The translations under genes and the position numbers were made by a program. This document shows positions 54,451 through 63,496 of a stretch of DNA of 64,000 nucleotides, one piece after another; position 1 is the first letter of the stretch, and each line of letters opens with the position of its first letter. The stretch is from an uncultured Pseudomonadales bacterium (lineage in GTDB: Bacteria > Pseudomonadota > Gammaproteobacteria > Pseudomonadales > Porticoccaceae). The notes below the pieces were generated by a model, which made no database searches, was not told the origin of the DNA, and was given only the letters and a program-made list of their open reading frames with translations. Location of the stretch: NCBI GenBank assembly GCA_943788875.1, contig CALSSA010000004.1, positions 124,001 to 188,000 of the forward strand, in the 5' to 3' direction.

Positions 54451-55899
54451 ATGCATTTCGCTATCACCGCCCGAGTACTTGGCGTCCTTTTGATGATCTT
54501 CAGCCTGACTATGCTGACGCCCATCATCGTCGCCTCTATTTACGGTGAAAATACCGCTCAGACTTTTCTGATTGCCTTTGTCATTACCCTGTTAGTGGGG
54601 CTGGCCTTCTGGCTGCCATCGCGAAATCGCACCGGCGAATTGCGTACCAGAGATGGCTTTATTGTCACCGTGCTTTTCTGGCTGGTACTCAGCACCTTTG
54701 GTGCACTTCCTCTGATGCTATCTGAGGCACTACAACTGGGCTTTATGGATGCTCTTTTTGAGTCTGTTTCCGGGCTGACCACCACTGGTGCCACAGTGAT
54801 ATCTGGGCTCGACGATCTGCCTAAATCTATTCTCTATTATCGGCAACAACTGCAGTGGCTGGGCGGCATTGGTATTGTTGTAATTGCAGTTGCCATTCTG
54901 CCCATGCTCGGGGTTGGTGGTATGCAGATCTATCGCGCTGAAACCCCCGGGCCGATGAAAGACTCCAAGCTCACGCCGCGCATTACCGAAACCGCCAATG
55001 TGCTGTTTAAAATTTATCTCGCCCTCACCGCCGTCTGCGCACTGGCTTATTGGGCTGCAGGTATGAGTGGCTTCGATGCGATCGGCCATAGCTTTTCGAC
55101 TGTGGCAATTGGCGGATTCTCGACCCATGACAGCAGCATTGGCTTTTTTGACAGTGGCGCCATTATGGCCATCTGTACTTTCTTTATGATTATCTCCGGG
55201 CTTAACTTTGCCCTGCACTACCATGTCTGGCACAGCCGCAATCTAAAAGCCTACTGGGGCGATCCAGAAGCTAGAATGTATATTTATCTGCTGCTGATAG
55301 GCATGGTAATTACCTGCCTCTATCTATACTACAGCGGTACCTACGGTAGGGAAGAGAGCCTGAGTCAGGGTATTTTTCAGCTAGTCTCGATTATGACCAC
55401 CACTGGCTTTGCCACTGCAGAGTTCAGTGCCTGGCCAACATTCCTGCCATTCTTTTTACTGTTTCTATCCTTTTTTGGTGCCTGTGCCGGCTCAACTGGT
55501 GGCGGTATCAAGATTGGCCGCATGCTGATTCTTGCGCAGCAGGGCATCAGAGAAATATATCGTCTGGTGCATCCCAATGCGCTGCTGCCGATTAAAATTC
55601 GCAATCGCAGAATTCCAGAGCGGGTGGCTGATGCTATCTGGGCTTTCTTTGGGGTTTATCTAGCAATTTTTTATCTGATGGTATTACTGCTGCTGGCATC
55701 TGGACTAGACTATGTGACAGCTTGGTCAGCCACCGCAGCCTCGCTCAATAACCTGGGTCCAGGTCTAGGTGCTGTGGCGACCAACTATGCCGACCTTGGC
55801 AACTTTGCCAAATGGGTACTCTGCTGGGGCATGCTGCTGGGGCGCTTGGAAATCTTTACCTTGCTAGTGCTGTTCACCCCAACCTTTTGGAAAAACTAA
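54451..55899 (+). CDS. trkH: Trk potassium transporter, membrane subunit TrkH
   Basis: A 482-residue potassium transporter built of four M1-pore-M2 repeats. Each selectivity-filter region can be seen: SGLTTTGATVI, STVAIGGFSTHD, IMTTTGFATAEFS and AASLNNLGPGLGAV. Between the third and fourth repeats runs CAGSTGGGIKIGRMLI. With TrkA it takes up potassium. Last gene of the operon; its stop codon overlaps the stop of the convergent rimK remnant. Confidence 0.95.
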   Translation: MHFAITARVLGVLLMIFSLTMLTPIIVASIYGENTAQTFLIAFVITLLVGLAFWLPSRNRTGELRTRDGFIVTVLFWLVLSTFGALPLMLSEALQLGFMDALFESVSGLTTTGATVISGLDDLPKSILYYRQQLQWLGGIGIVVIAVAILPMLGVGGMQIYRAETPGPMKDSKLTPRITETANVLFKIYLALTAVCALAYWAAGMSGFDAIGHSFSTVAIGGFSTHDSSIGFFDSGAIMAICTFFMIISGLNFALHYHVWHSRNLKAYWGDPEARMYIYLLLIGMVITCLYLYYSGTYGREESLSQGIFQLVSIMTTTGFATAEFSAWPTFLPFFLLFLSFFGACAGSTGGGIKIGRMLILAQQGIREIYRLVHPNALLPIKIRNRRIPERVADAIWAFFGVYLAIFYLMVLLLLASGLDYVTAWSATAASLNNLGPGLGAVATNYADLGNFAKWVLCWGMLLGRLEIFTLLVLFTPTFWKN

Positions 55900-56420
55900 C
55901 TTTTAGCAGTCCATTTAAGCTGCTGCTCAATAGTCGCTTTCACTTTGCCATTGATCACAAATAAACGCAGATCTTTGCCGCCAGCTTCCTTGACGAATTC
56001 CTGTACCAACAAATTAGCTTTCACCGCTTTAAAAGCATTGATCACACTCTGGGTAGCCTTTTTAGTCTCAGCTAATACCACACCGCGGCCCTGGTTACCT
56101 TCAAGCAACTTTACAATCAGCGGCGCGCCACCTACCATTTCAATCAGCTCATTGGTATCAATAGGGGAATTGGCAAAGCCGGTCAGCGGAATGTCGAGGC
56201 CACTTTTAATTAACAGCTGCAGGGAAAATAACTTGTCCCTTGACTGGCTGATAGCCAACGAACTGTTTTGCACATAGACGCCCATGCTTTCAAACTGTCT
56301 GGTCAGCGCGCAGCCATAAAATGTAGCGCTGGGTCGAATGCGGGGAATCACGGCGTCGAGGTCATTGACAATATGGCCGCCGCGATAATGCACTTCCGGC
56401 ATTTCGTCATCCAGCTTCAT
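55896..56420 (-). pseudogene. rimK: Truncated RimK-type ATP-grasp remnant
   Basis: The 174 residues match the middle of RimK-type glutamate ligases: HYRGGHIVNDLDAVIPRI, SRDKLFSLQLLIKSG, GGAPLIVKLLEGNQGRGVVL and LLVQEFVKEAGGKDLRLFVI. A full RimK has about 300 residues. An in-frame stop directly before the ATG shows that about 35 N-terminal residues are missing, and the frame ends KWTAKS where the catalytic C-terminal part with its NASPG metal site should follow. Both ends are thus lost: the 5' end at a terminator, the 3' end at the trkH stop. It cannot be an active ligase. Confidence 0.82.
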
Positions 56421-56435
56421 TTACAATTTACAGAT

Positions 56436-56464
56436 ACAAAAAAGGCCGATAAAAATCGGCCTTT
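56436..56464 (-). terminator. Rho-independent terminator after the TRAP binding-protein gene
   Basis: AAAGGCCGAT and ATCGGCCTTT form a ten-pair stem with an AAAA loop; a T-run follows on the minus strand. It lies between dctP-like gene and the rimK remnant. Confidence 0.9.
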
Positions 56465-56490
56465 CGAGTCACTACATAATGACCTAGTCG

Positions 56491-57576
56491 TTACTGATTG
56501 CGCGCATTGTAATAGGCTTCTTCCGAAATACCATGATAGGCCATAGCCTGCTGTTTAAATGCAGCTACAGATTCTGCGATGCGCTGGGCAATCTCTGAAT
56601 CTGTTGCCAGCTCAGCCAATACTTCGTCTGACAGTCTACTGAGTTCAGCTATAACCTCATCTGGTAACTTGCGAACGTCAACACCATGAGTCTCCACCAG
56701 CTCAACCAGTGCAGTGTTGTTTCTCGCAGTATACTCATCGAGCATATCCTGATTGACCGCACGGGCGGCAGTCTCAACAATGGCTTTTAGATCAGCAGGC
56801 AAAGTAGCATAGGCATCTTTATTGACGATTAGCTCAAGGATCGGGCCTGGCTCATGCCAGCCAGGATAATAATAATATTTGGCGACCTGGTGAAAACCAA
56901 AAGCAAGATCATTGTAGGGACCCACCCATTCGGTAGCATCAATCACACCAGTCTGCATCGAGGTGTATAGTTCCCCCCCGGGCATGGTGACAGAAATGCC
57001 GCCAGCGCGAGTAATCACATCGCCACCCAAACCTGGAATACGCATCTTCAGACCTTTGATATCCTCCATAGAATTAATCTCGCGATTAAACCAACCGGCC
57101 ATCTGCACACCAGTGCTGCCACCGGCAAAGGGTATCAAATTAAATTGGTCGTAGAGTTCTCGCCATAACTCAAGGCCACCGCCATAATGGAGCCAACCAT
57201 TCATCTCCTGAGCATTGAGCCCAAAGGGAACAGCAGTAAAGAAGCCAGTAGCTTTCGATTTGCCAGTCCAATAATAAGAAGCACCATGGCCCATTTGGGC
57301 TGTACCCTGACTCACAGCATCAAAAACCTCAAACGCAGGCACTAGCTGACCAGCACCAAAGACTTTAACCTGCAACCGGCCACCGCTCATGGCTTCGACC
57401 TTTTTGGCAAAGTTTTCAGGCGCGGAACCCAGGCCCGGATAGTTTTTTGGCCAAGTGGTCACCAGCTTCCATTTAAAATTTTGCTGCTTTTCCGCTGCAA
57501 CTGCTGATGTCTCCGCTGGCTTCTCACCGCAGCCCAATATAAATAAAGACAGCAGTGCAATAATTCCAATACGCAT
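56491..57576 (-). CDS. TRAP transporter substrate-binding lipoprotein, DctP family
   Basis: A 361-residue binding protein with a lipoprotein signal ending LGC at Cys16 (ALLSLFILGCGEK). The DctP fold is marked by LVTTWPKNYPGLGSAPENFA, YYWTGKSKATGFFTAVPFG, LKMRIPGLGGDVITRAGGIS (substrate Arg), MQTGVIDATEWVGPYNDLAFG and the ending YHGISEEAYYNA. Resemblance to alpha-keto-acid binders (TakP type) fits the GPYNDLAFG and YYYPGWHEPG segments. No DctQ or DctM gene lies in the window, so it is an orphan or its permease lies elsewhere. Confidence 0.9.
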   Translation of the reverse strand: MRIGIIALLSLFILGCGEKPAETSAVAAEKQQNFKWKLVTTWPKNYPGLGSAPENFAKKVEAMSGGRLQVKVFGAGQLVPAFEVFDAVSQGTAQMGHGASYYWTGKSKATGFFTAVPFGLNAQEMNGWLHYGGGLELWRELYDQFNLIPFAGGSTGVQMAGWFNREINSMEDIKGLKMRIPGLGGDVITRAGGISVTMPGGELYTSMQTGVIDATEWVGPYNDLAFGFHQVAKYYYYPGWHEPGPILELIVNKDAYATLPADLKAIVETAARAVNQDMLDEYTARNNTALVELVETHGVDVRKLPDEVIAELSRLSDEVLAELATDSEIAQRIAESVAAFKQQAMAYHGISEEAYYNARNQ

Positions 57577-57611
57577 TTTTTACCCCTTGCTATAGAAAAA
57601 ATTTCTAGTTT

Positions 57612-59771
57612 TTAAATGGCACTCAAATTAGCCGAGGCCAATATTAATATTTTTGTACCCACTTCTTCAAAGCTTACATGGACTCTGGCGCGAGGGCCAT
57701 TGCCCTCAAAGTTTAGAATCACTCCTTCGCCATAGACATTATGAACAATCTGTTGGCCCAGACTAAATCCGGTGGCCTCGCCCTGATCGCTCTGAATAGC
57801 ACCGGCGGCATAACTTGTCGGTCGGGCGATATTATTTTGCAGTCGAACCTCTTCAATCACGTCAGTGGGGATGTCGCGAACAAATCTAGAAACCGAATTG
57901 AACGATTCATTGCCATAGATAGAGCGACTTTCAGCAAAGGTTAAATACAGCTTCTGCATGGCTCTGGTTATACCGACATAAGCCAATCGTCGCTCTTCTT
58001 CAAGGCGACCTGGTTCATCCAGTGACATCTTGTGGGGAAATAAATTTTCTTCCATCCCCGCCAGAAACACCAAAGGGAATTCCAGACCTTTGGCACTGTG
58101 CAAGGTCATAAGCTGCACTGCATCCTGATCTTCATCTGCCTGTCGGTCCCCAGCATCCAGAGCCACCTGATCAAGGAACTGTGGCAACACTGGCAGATCA
58201 TTATCTTCAGCTTCAAAGTTGCGGCAGGCATTGACCAGTTCTTCAAGATTCTCAACCCGGGCCTGACCACGCTCACCTTTTTCACGGCGGTGCATATCCA
58301 CTAGACCGCTTAGCTGAATGGCGTTCTCTGCCTGCTCAACCAATGGCAACTCATCCAGCTGACCGCTCATTTCATTGATCAGTTCAATAAACACAGCCAC
58401 AGCATTGGTCGCCCTTGCCGCGAGGCGCTTTTCATTAACTATCAGAGTAGCTGCAGACCACATTGAGCTGCCCTGATCACGAGCCAGTTCACGAATTAAT
58501 TCCAAGGTGCGGTCGCCGATGCCCCGGGGCGGCACGTTGACCACGCGCTCAAAAGCAACGTCGTCATGGCAGTTGAGCATCATACGTAAATAAGACAGTG
58601 CGTTCTTGATTTCAAGGCGCTCATAGAAACGCTGACCGCCATAAATACGATAGGGGATTTCGGCTTGTAAAAGAGCTGCTTCCAATACCCGTGACTGGGC
58701 ATTGGACCGGTACAAAATGGCCGAGTCTTCCCTACGGTTGCCATCATTAACCCAGCTGTGCAGACGATCGGCAATGTAGCGCGCCTCATCATGTTCGTTA
58801 AAAGCTGCGTACAGGGCGATGGCTTCACCTTCTCCTGCATCTGTCCACAGGCTTTTTCCAAGGCGTTCGGCATTCTTGGCAATCACTGCGTTGGCGGCAT
58901 TGAGGATATTAGAGGTGGAACGGTAATTCTGCTCCAGCTTAACTGTGTGGGTATCGGCAAAGTCACGCTCGTAACTGAGAATATTTTCTACCTTGGCACC
59001 GCGCCAACCATAGATCGACTGATCATCATCACCTACCGCAGTCACTCCACTGACCTTGCCGGCCAGTATTCTCAACCAGGCATATTGCACTGCGTTGGTA
59101 TCCTGAAACTCATCCACCAGAATATGTTGGAAGCGCTGCTGATAGTGGTCCAGCACATCTGGCTTGTTCTTCCATAGTTCGAGCGCTCGCAATAATAGCT
59201 CGGCAAAATCGATAACACCCAGACGCTCGCAGGTAGCTTCGTACTCTCTATAGATACGCAGCATAGTCGCCAGATAGGGATCACCGCCCTCCTGCATATG
59301 GGCGGCACGCAGACCTTCATCTTTCTGCCCATTGATCCACCACTGTGCCTGCTTTGGAGGCCAGCGCTGCTCGTCCAGATCCATAGCCCGCATCACTCGT
59401 TTGACCAGTCTTAGCTGATCATCGGAATCCAGAATCTGGAAATTTTCCGGTAAATTAACATCGCGCCAATGGGCCTTTAGCAGGCGATGGGCCAATCCGT
59501 GAAAAGTGCCCACCCACATGCCACGCAATGACATACCCAGCAGCTCATCAATGCGCTCGCGCATTTCCCGAGAGGCTTTATTGGTAAAGGTAACTGCCAG
59601 AATACTGTAGGGTGAGAGGCCATCCACCTGTATTTTCCAGGCGATACGATGCACTAGAACTCGCGTTTTACCGCTGCCTGCGCCGGCCAAAACCAATAGA
59701 TGCTTCTTATCACTAGTGACAGCTTCTTCTTGGGCAGCGTTGAGATTATTAAGTATTGGGGTGACGTCCAT
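57612..59771 (-). CDS. uvrD: DNA helicase II, UvrD
   Basis: A 719-residue superfamily 1A 3'-5' helicase of excision and mismatch repair. Walker A is AGAGSGKT (29-36), then AVTFTNKASREMRERI (motif Ia), ILVDEFQDTN (II), VGDDDQSIYGWRGA (III), LEQNYRST (IV), VQLMTLHSAKGLEFPLVFLAG (V, in parts) and RRLAYVGITRAMQ (VI). The C-terminal Tudor-like segment (IVHNVYGEGVILNFEGNG) identifies UvrD/PcrA rather than Rep. It is divergent from hexR. I see no LexA box in the gap. Confidence 0.95.
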   Translation of the reverse strand: MDVTPILNNLNAAQEEAVTSDKKHLLVLAGAGSGKTRVLVHRIAWKIQVDGLSPYSILAVTFTNKASREMRERIDELLGMSLRGMWVGTFHGLAHRLLKAHWRDVNLPENFQILDSDDQLRLVKRVMRAMDLDEQRWPPKQAQWWINGQKDEGLRAAHMQEGGDPYLATMLRIYREYEATCERLGVIDFAELLLRALELWKNKPDVLDHYQQRFQHILVDEFQDTNAVQYAWLRILAGKVSGVTAVGDDDQSIYGWRGAKVENILSYERDFADTHTVKLEQNYRSTSNILNAANAVIAKNAERLGKSLWTDAGEGEAIALYAAFNEHDEARYIADRLHSWVNDGNRREDSAILYRSNAQSRVLEAALLQAEIPYRIYGGQRFYERLEIKNALSYLRMMLNCHDDVAFERVVNVPPRGIGDRTLELIRELARDQGSSMWSAATLIVNEKRLAARATNAVAVFIELINEMSGQLDELPLVEQAENAIQLSGLVDMHRREKGERGQARVENLEELVNACRNFEAEDNDLPVLPQFLDQVALDAGDRQADEDQDAVQLMTLHSAKGLEFPLVFLAGMEENLFPHKMSLDEPGRLEEERRLAYVGITRAMQKLYLTFAESRSIYGNESFNSVSRFVRDIPTDVIEEVRLQNNIARPTSYAAGAIQSDQGEATGFSLGQQIVHNVYGEGVILNFEGNGPRARVHVSFEEVGTKILILASANLSAI

Positions 59772-59932
59772 AGGTAGCTATTCTAGCAAGTTAGTGTTGG
59801 CAATATGGGTGGATGAGAATTTCTTTTCAGTTTTTTATGTAAGTATCTTTGACTATATAGCGGCTAAATACTGGATATTCCCGGTCTTTTCAGCTTTTTT
59901 TACTACAAAACTGGCATTTACACCTCTTTTCT

Positions 59933-59947
59933 TGTAAATTTTTTACA
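59933..59947. promoter_or_regulatory. HexR operator upstream of hexR
   Basis: TGTAAATTTTTTACA matches the HexR consensus TGTAATTAAATTACA in both arms (TGTAA/TTACA). It lies 21 bases before the hexR ATG, so hexR is probably autoregulated. Confidence 0.65.
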
Positions 59948-59967
59948 TAAATCAAATTGGACCATTT

Positions 59968-60816
59968 ATGAAACCAGCTGAACTCACCCAGACTATTAGC
60001 GATACCTTGGCGGATCTGCGCAAATCGGAACGTAAAGTCGCCGACTTTGTGCTGAATAACCTGCTGCAAGTCATTCGTATGCGCATTGTCGATCTGGCTC
60101 AGGAGGCCAATGTCAGTGAGCCCACAGTAGTACGGTTTTGCAGGGCCGTTGGTTGTCAGGGTTTCCAGGATTTTAAATTGGCTCTGGCTCAGCAGCTGGC
60201 ATCCAGTCCCAGCTATGGGCAGATTGCAGTAACGGATACTGACTCTACTCGGGAATATACCCACAAGGTGTTTGATTCTACGGTAGATACATTACTTAAG
60301 GTTCGCGAGAATCTCGTGATGGAACGCCTTGATGCAGCAGTGGCGGCCATCTGTGCCGCGCAGAAAGTAGAGTTCTACGGCTTCGGCGCCTCGGCCGCTG
60401 TTGCCTTTGATGCGCAACATAAATTTTTCCGTTTGCAGATTACCTCCGCAGCATACTCAGACCCTCACCTGCAAAACATGTCTGCCACCTCTCTGCATGC
60501 CGGTGATGTGGTTATGGCTATCTCACAGTCTGGCCGCACCCAGGCACTTCTAGATTCTATGGATCTGGTTAAGAAAGCTGGCGCTATTGTGATTGCCCTA
60601 GCGCCGAGCGGCTCTCCAATCGCTCGCAGTGCAAGCATTGCTATTGAAGTTGATGCCAAGGAAGATTTCCAAATCTACACACCGCTGTCATCACGGATTG
60701 CTCACCTTGCAGTGATTGATGTGCTGGCCGTTGGAGTAGCACAGAAAAAAGGTCCGCAATTGCAAGAACATCTTCAGCAACTGCAAGAAGGTCTGACCTC
60801 TCTGCGCAGCAATTAA
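59968..60816 (+). CDS. hexR: HexR, RpiR-family regulator of central carbon metabolism
   Basis: A 282-residue regulator. The N-terminal RpiR helix-turn-helix is at about 1-80 (LRKSERKVADFVLNNLLQVI, DLAQEANVSEPTVVRFCRAVG, FQDFKLALAQQL). A SIS sugar-phosphate domain spans about 120-265 with FYGFGASAAVAFDAQHKFFR (in parts) and DVVMAISQSGRTQALLDS. HexR senses 2-keto-3-deoxy-6-phosphogluconate in gammaproteobacteria and controls glycolytic and gluconeogenic genes. The HexR-type operator upstream supports the call. Confidence 0.9.
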   Translation: MKPAELTQTISDTLADLRKSERKVADFVLNNLLQVIRMRIVDLAQEANVSEPTVVRFCRAVGCQGFQDFKLALAQQLASSPSYGQIAVTDTDSTREYTHKVFDSTVDTLLKVRENLVMERLDAAVAAICAAQKVEFYGFGASAAVAFDAQHKFFRLQITSAAYSDPHLQNMSATSLHAGDVVMAISQSGRTQALLDSMDLVKKAGAIVIALAPSGSPIARSASIAIEVDAKEDFQIYTPLSSRIAHLAVIDVLAVGVAQKKGPQLQEHLQQLQEGLTSLRSN

Positions 60817-60853
60817 AAGTTCGCTAACTTATTAGGGCAACACGCCCTGTCTT

Positions 60854-60880
60854 GGCGGTTTTGTGCCCGCCGCATTTTTA
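60854..60880 (+). terminator. Possible terminator after hexR
   Basis: GGCGG and CCGCC form a short GC stem around an eight-base loop, followed by GCATTTTTA. A smaller AGGGC/GCCCT hairpin precedes it. The rest of the 60817-61020 gap shows nothing else I can support. Confidence 0.4.
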
Positions 60881-61020
60881 GTCTACGTTTAATCCAATGG
60901 CCCTTTATCAATCGCCGGTAAAGCACGGGGCTGTTATTCTTTTTATTGATCGTTTTATGCAGTTAACACCAGAGGGAATTTGGCTCAAGTAGTCTTAATT
61001 AATCGCTAGGGAGCAACGCT

Positions 61021-61344
61021 ATGTTAAACGAAGAAGGTAGTACTCAACTTTCAAAATCAATCGCAAAAATTTACATCAATGCTTTAATCGGGGTAGAAAT
61101 TGCTATCGCTGCGGCAGTGATTATATTTTTCGCTGCACTGGCACCGGGAGCGATCGCACTGATTGTCTTAGGGGTCGCCGCATTATTACTATTACTTGGT
61201 ACAGTAGCTTTTCGCGCGCTGACCTGTGCAATACAAGCCCATTATGCTGCCAATCCAGCGGGCGCTGCGGCAGCCTATGGTTTTCCGACCTATGCTGCAC
61301 TAAAAGCCTCATGGCCTTGGGCGGTTCGGTTGGTGGCCTGTTAG
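61021..61344 (+). CDS. Small hydrophobic membrane protein, 107 aa
   Basis: A GGGAG Shine-Dalgarno seven bases before the ATG supports this frame. Two close hydrophobic helices (about 19-43 and 45-65: LIGVEIAIAAAVIIFFAA, AIALIVLGVAALLLLLGTVA) follow a polar start, and the tail (AIQAHYAANPAGAAAAYG...WPWAVRLVAC) is Ala-rich with aromatics. No family recognised. It is followed by a terminator and stands alone between hexR and glmS. Confidence 0.6.
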   Translation: MLNEEGSTQLSKSIAKIYINALIGVEIAIAAAVIIFFAALAPGAIALIVLGVAALLLLLGTVAFRALTCAIQAHYAANPAGAAAAYGFPTYAALKASWPWAVRLVAC

Positions 61345-61351
61345 TCCAATT

Positions 61352-61381
61352 GGCGGGCTCATGGAATTGGGCTCGCCTTTT
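61352..61381 (+). terminator. Rho-independent terminator after the 107-aa membrane gene
   Basis: GGCGGGCTC pairs with GGGCTCGCC over nine positions, two of them G-U in RNA, around ATGGAATT, and is followed by TTTT. Confidence 0.65.
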
Positions 61382-61504
61382 AATCTCTCTTCTGCAACGG
61401 CAGACCTACCTGCCTTAATGCATGGAGATAAACAATAGTTATTTATATTCTATATTCTCCGTTTGCTTCTACTCCACCGTGACTGATTGAGTGCGAACAG
61501 TGAT

Positions 61505-61633
61505 TTACTCTTCCTTGTAATCGTCTGGGAGAATCCCCTTTTCTTTTAAAGTCTTTGTAAGTTTTTCTAGACGCACAAGTGCAACCACCCCGACCATTCC
61601 AAACACAAACCCCATTACTGCCAACCCTTGCAT
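61505..61633 (-). CDS. 42-aa single-helix protein downstream of glmS
   Basis: The frame begins ATG 61633, preceded by AAAGGGAG at good distance, and ends TAA at 61505. The product starts with a hydrophobic helix (MQGLAVMGFVFGMVGVVAL) followed by a charged amphipathic tail (VRLEKLTKTLKEKGI, LPDDYKEE). It starts 30 bases after the glmS stop on the same strand, so it may be cotranscribed. The hydrophobic-plus-coil build suggests a membrane-anchored small protein. Family not recognised. Confidence 0.6.
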   Translation of the reverse strand: MQGLAVMGFVFGMVGVVALVRLEKLTKTLKEKGILPDDYKEE

Positions 61634-61663
61634 AATGATCTCCCTTTAAATCACTGTTCCAAC

Positions 61664-63493
61664 TTATTCCACCGTAACAGATTTTGCCAGATTCCTCGGC
61701 TGATCTACATCCGTTCCTTTGAGAACAGCCACATGATACGAGAGCATTTGCAATGGTAAGGTATAAATAATCGCCTCAAGGCTTTTTGGTACATGAGGCA
61801 TATCAACTACTGTGATGCCAGGCTCGCTGGCGAAGCCAGATTTACGATCAGCAAACACAAACAACTGACCTCCTCGAGCGCGAACTTCATGCAGGTTGGA
61901 TTTTAGTTTTTCCAATAATTCGTTATTTGGAGCCACGGTGACCACAGGCATATCTTCATCCACCAGTGCCAGAGGGCCATGCTTTAATTCTCCCGAGGGA
62001 TAGGCTTCAGCATGGATATAGGAAATCTCTTTTAATTTTAGAGCACCTTCAAGGGCGATGGGATATTGCTCGCCGCGGCCTAAAAATAATGCGTGGTGTT
62101 TATTAGCAAATGATTCTGATACCTGCTCAATCAAAGAATCCAAAGCTAGAACCTTGGCACAGAGAGCAGGGAGTTTGTGAAGATTCTGCACTAGCAGTTT
62201 TTCGGTTTTTGCTGCCAATCCATGGTGCCGGGCAATGGCGATAGTAAATAACTGTAATGCCACTAACTGAGTAGTAAAGGCCTTGGTGGAAGCCACACCA
62301 ATTTCAGGGCCGGCCATGGTCATCAATGAAATATCTGATTCCCGTACCAGCGAACTGTTGGCCACATTGCAGATAGCGACAAAGCCGAGGTAGCCACTTT
62401 CCTTGGCTTTTCTTAGGGCTGCTAATGTATCTGCTGTTTCGCCGGACTGGGAGATGGTGACGAATAATGTTCCTGAAGGGACTGCTACAGTGCGATAGCG
62501 ATATTCACTGGCGACCTCCACCTGACAGGAAATGCCGGCATATTCTTCCAGCCAGTATTTGGCAACGAGCCCAGAATGGTAGCTAGTGCCACAGGCAACA
62601 ATATGCACTGCGTTGGATTGGGCAAAAAGCTCTTCGGCCTGATAGCCAAAGATGGCTTCACGGATGTGGTTATCGGCAATGCGGCCTGCAAATGTGTCAG
62701 CAAGGACATCGGCCTGCTCGAAAATTTCTTTTTGCATAAAGTGGCGATACTGACCTTTTTCTGCAATTTGATCTTTCTCATCAAGCTCCTGCAGATTGCG
62801 CTTCACAGCTTTGCCACGGCGATCATAAACCTTGAAGGCGCTGTGCTTTGCCTCAACCAGATCGCCTTCTTCCAAAAAAATCACGCGGTCAGTCACTTGG
62901 CGTAACGCCATTTGGTCAGAGGCAATAAAATGTTCGTCTATGCCAACACCAATAACTAATGGGCTGCCACTGCGTGCACCAATTAAGCTGTCGGGTTCAG
63001 CTGTTGAAATAACGCCAAGAGCATAGGCTCCCTCCAACCGTGTAATCGTTTTTTGTACTGCGCGACGCAGGTCTTTTTCAGTTTTGCTGTAATGATTAAC
63101 CAGATGGGCAATGACTTCTGAGTCTGTGGCAGATAGAAATTCGTAACCGGCGTTACGCATTTCCTGGCGCAGGGTTTCGTGATTTTCGATAATTCCATTA
63201 TGAACTACCGAGATTCCACCGGAAGTATGTGGGTGTGAATTGGCGGTGCTTGGCTCACCATGGGTTGCCCAGCGGGTATGGGCTATCCCGGTGTTACCTG
63301 CGACCGGTGATTTTTTTGCGACGGCTTCAAGCTGGGCCACCTTGCCAATAGTTTTTCTGGTCTGGAGCTGCTGGTGACTGTCGATCATTGATAGGCCAGC
63401 GGAGTCATAGCCGCGATATTCCAGGCGGTGAAGACCTTCTATCAAGATCTTGTAAACATTTCTATTGGTGGCTGCGCCGACAATTCCACACAT
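61664..63493 (-). CDS. glmS: Glutamine-fructose-6-phosphate aminotransferase
   Basis: A 609-residue enzyme that makes glucosamine 6-phosphate from fructose 6-phosphate and glutamine, the first step to UDP-GlcNAc. The amidotransferase half begins MCGIVGAATNRN with the catalytic Cys2 and has HTRWATHGEPS and VVHNGIIENHETLR; the isomerase half has two SIS domains (CGTSYHSGLVAKYW, SQSGETADTLAAL, FLGRGEQYPIALEGALKLKE). It ends LAKSVTVE as usual. It follows glmU by 3 bases on the same strand; no glmS ribozyme is seen. Confidence 0.96.
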   Translation of the reverse strand: MCGIVGAATNRNVYKILIEGLHRLEYRGYDSAGLSMIDSHQQLQTRKTIGKVAQLEAVAKKSPVAGNTGIAHTRWATHGEPSTANSHPHTSGGISVVHNGIIENHETLRQEMRNAGYEFLSATDSEVIAHLVNHYSKTEKDLRRAVQKTITRLEGAYALGVISTAEPDSLIGARSGSPLVIGVGIDEHFIASDQMALRQVTDRVIFLEEGDLVEAKHSAFKVYDRRGKAVKRNLQELDEKDQIAEKGQYRHFMQKEIFEQADVLADTFAGRIADNHIREAIFGYQAEELFAQSNAVHIVACGTSYHSGLVAKYWLEEYAGISCQVEVASEYRYRTVAVPSGTLFVTISQSGETADTLAALRKAKESGYLGFVAICNVANSSLVRESDISLMTMAGPEIGVASTKAFTTQLVALQLFTIAIARHHGLAAKTEKLLVQNLHKLPALCAKVLALDSLIEQVSESFANKHHALFLGRGEQYPIALEGALKLKEISYIHAEAYPSGELKHGPLALVDEDMPVVTVAPNNELLEKLKSNLHEVRARGGQLFVFADRKSGFASEPGITVVDMPHVPKSLEAIIYTLPLQMLSYHVAVLKGTDVDQPRNLAKSVTVE

Positions 63494-63496
63494 GCT

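Noticed and set aside
54730-55233. 167-codon minus-strand frame inside trkH
   Set aside because: Antisense shadow of a membrane protein gene; Gly/His-rich sequence arises from reversed hydrophobic codons.
59772-59932. LexA box upstream of uvrD
   Set aside because: No CTG-N10-CAG palindrome could be found in the gap.
61345-61663. glmS ribozyme or tRNA near glmS
   Set aside because: The only ribozyme-carrying glmS genes are of Gram-positive type and lie 5' of the gene; here that position is taken by glmU, and no cloverleaf fold is visible.
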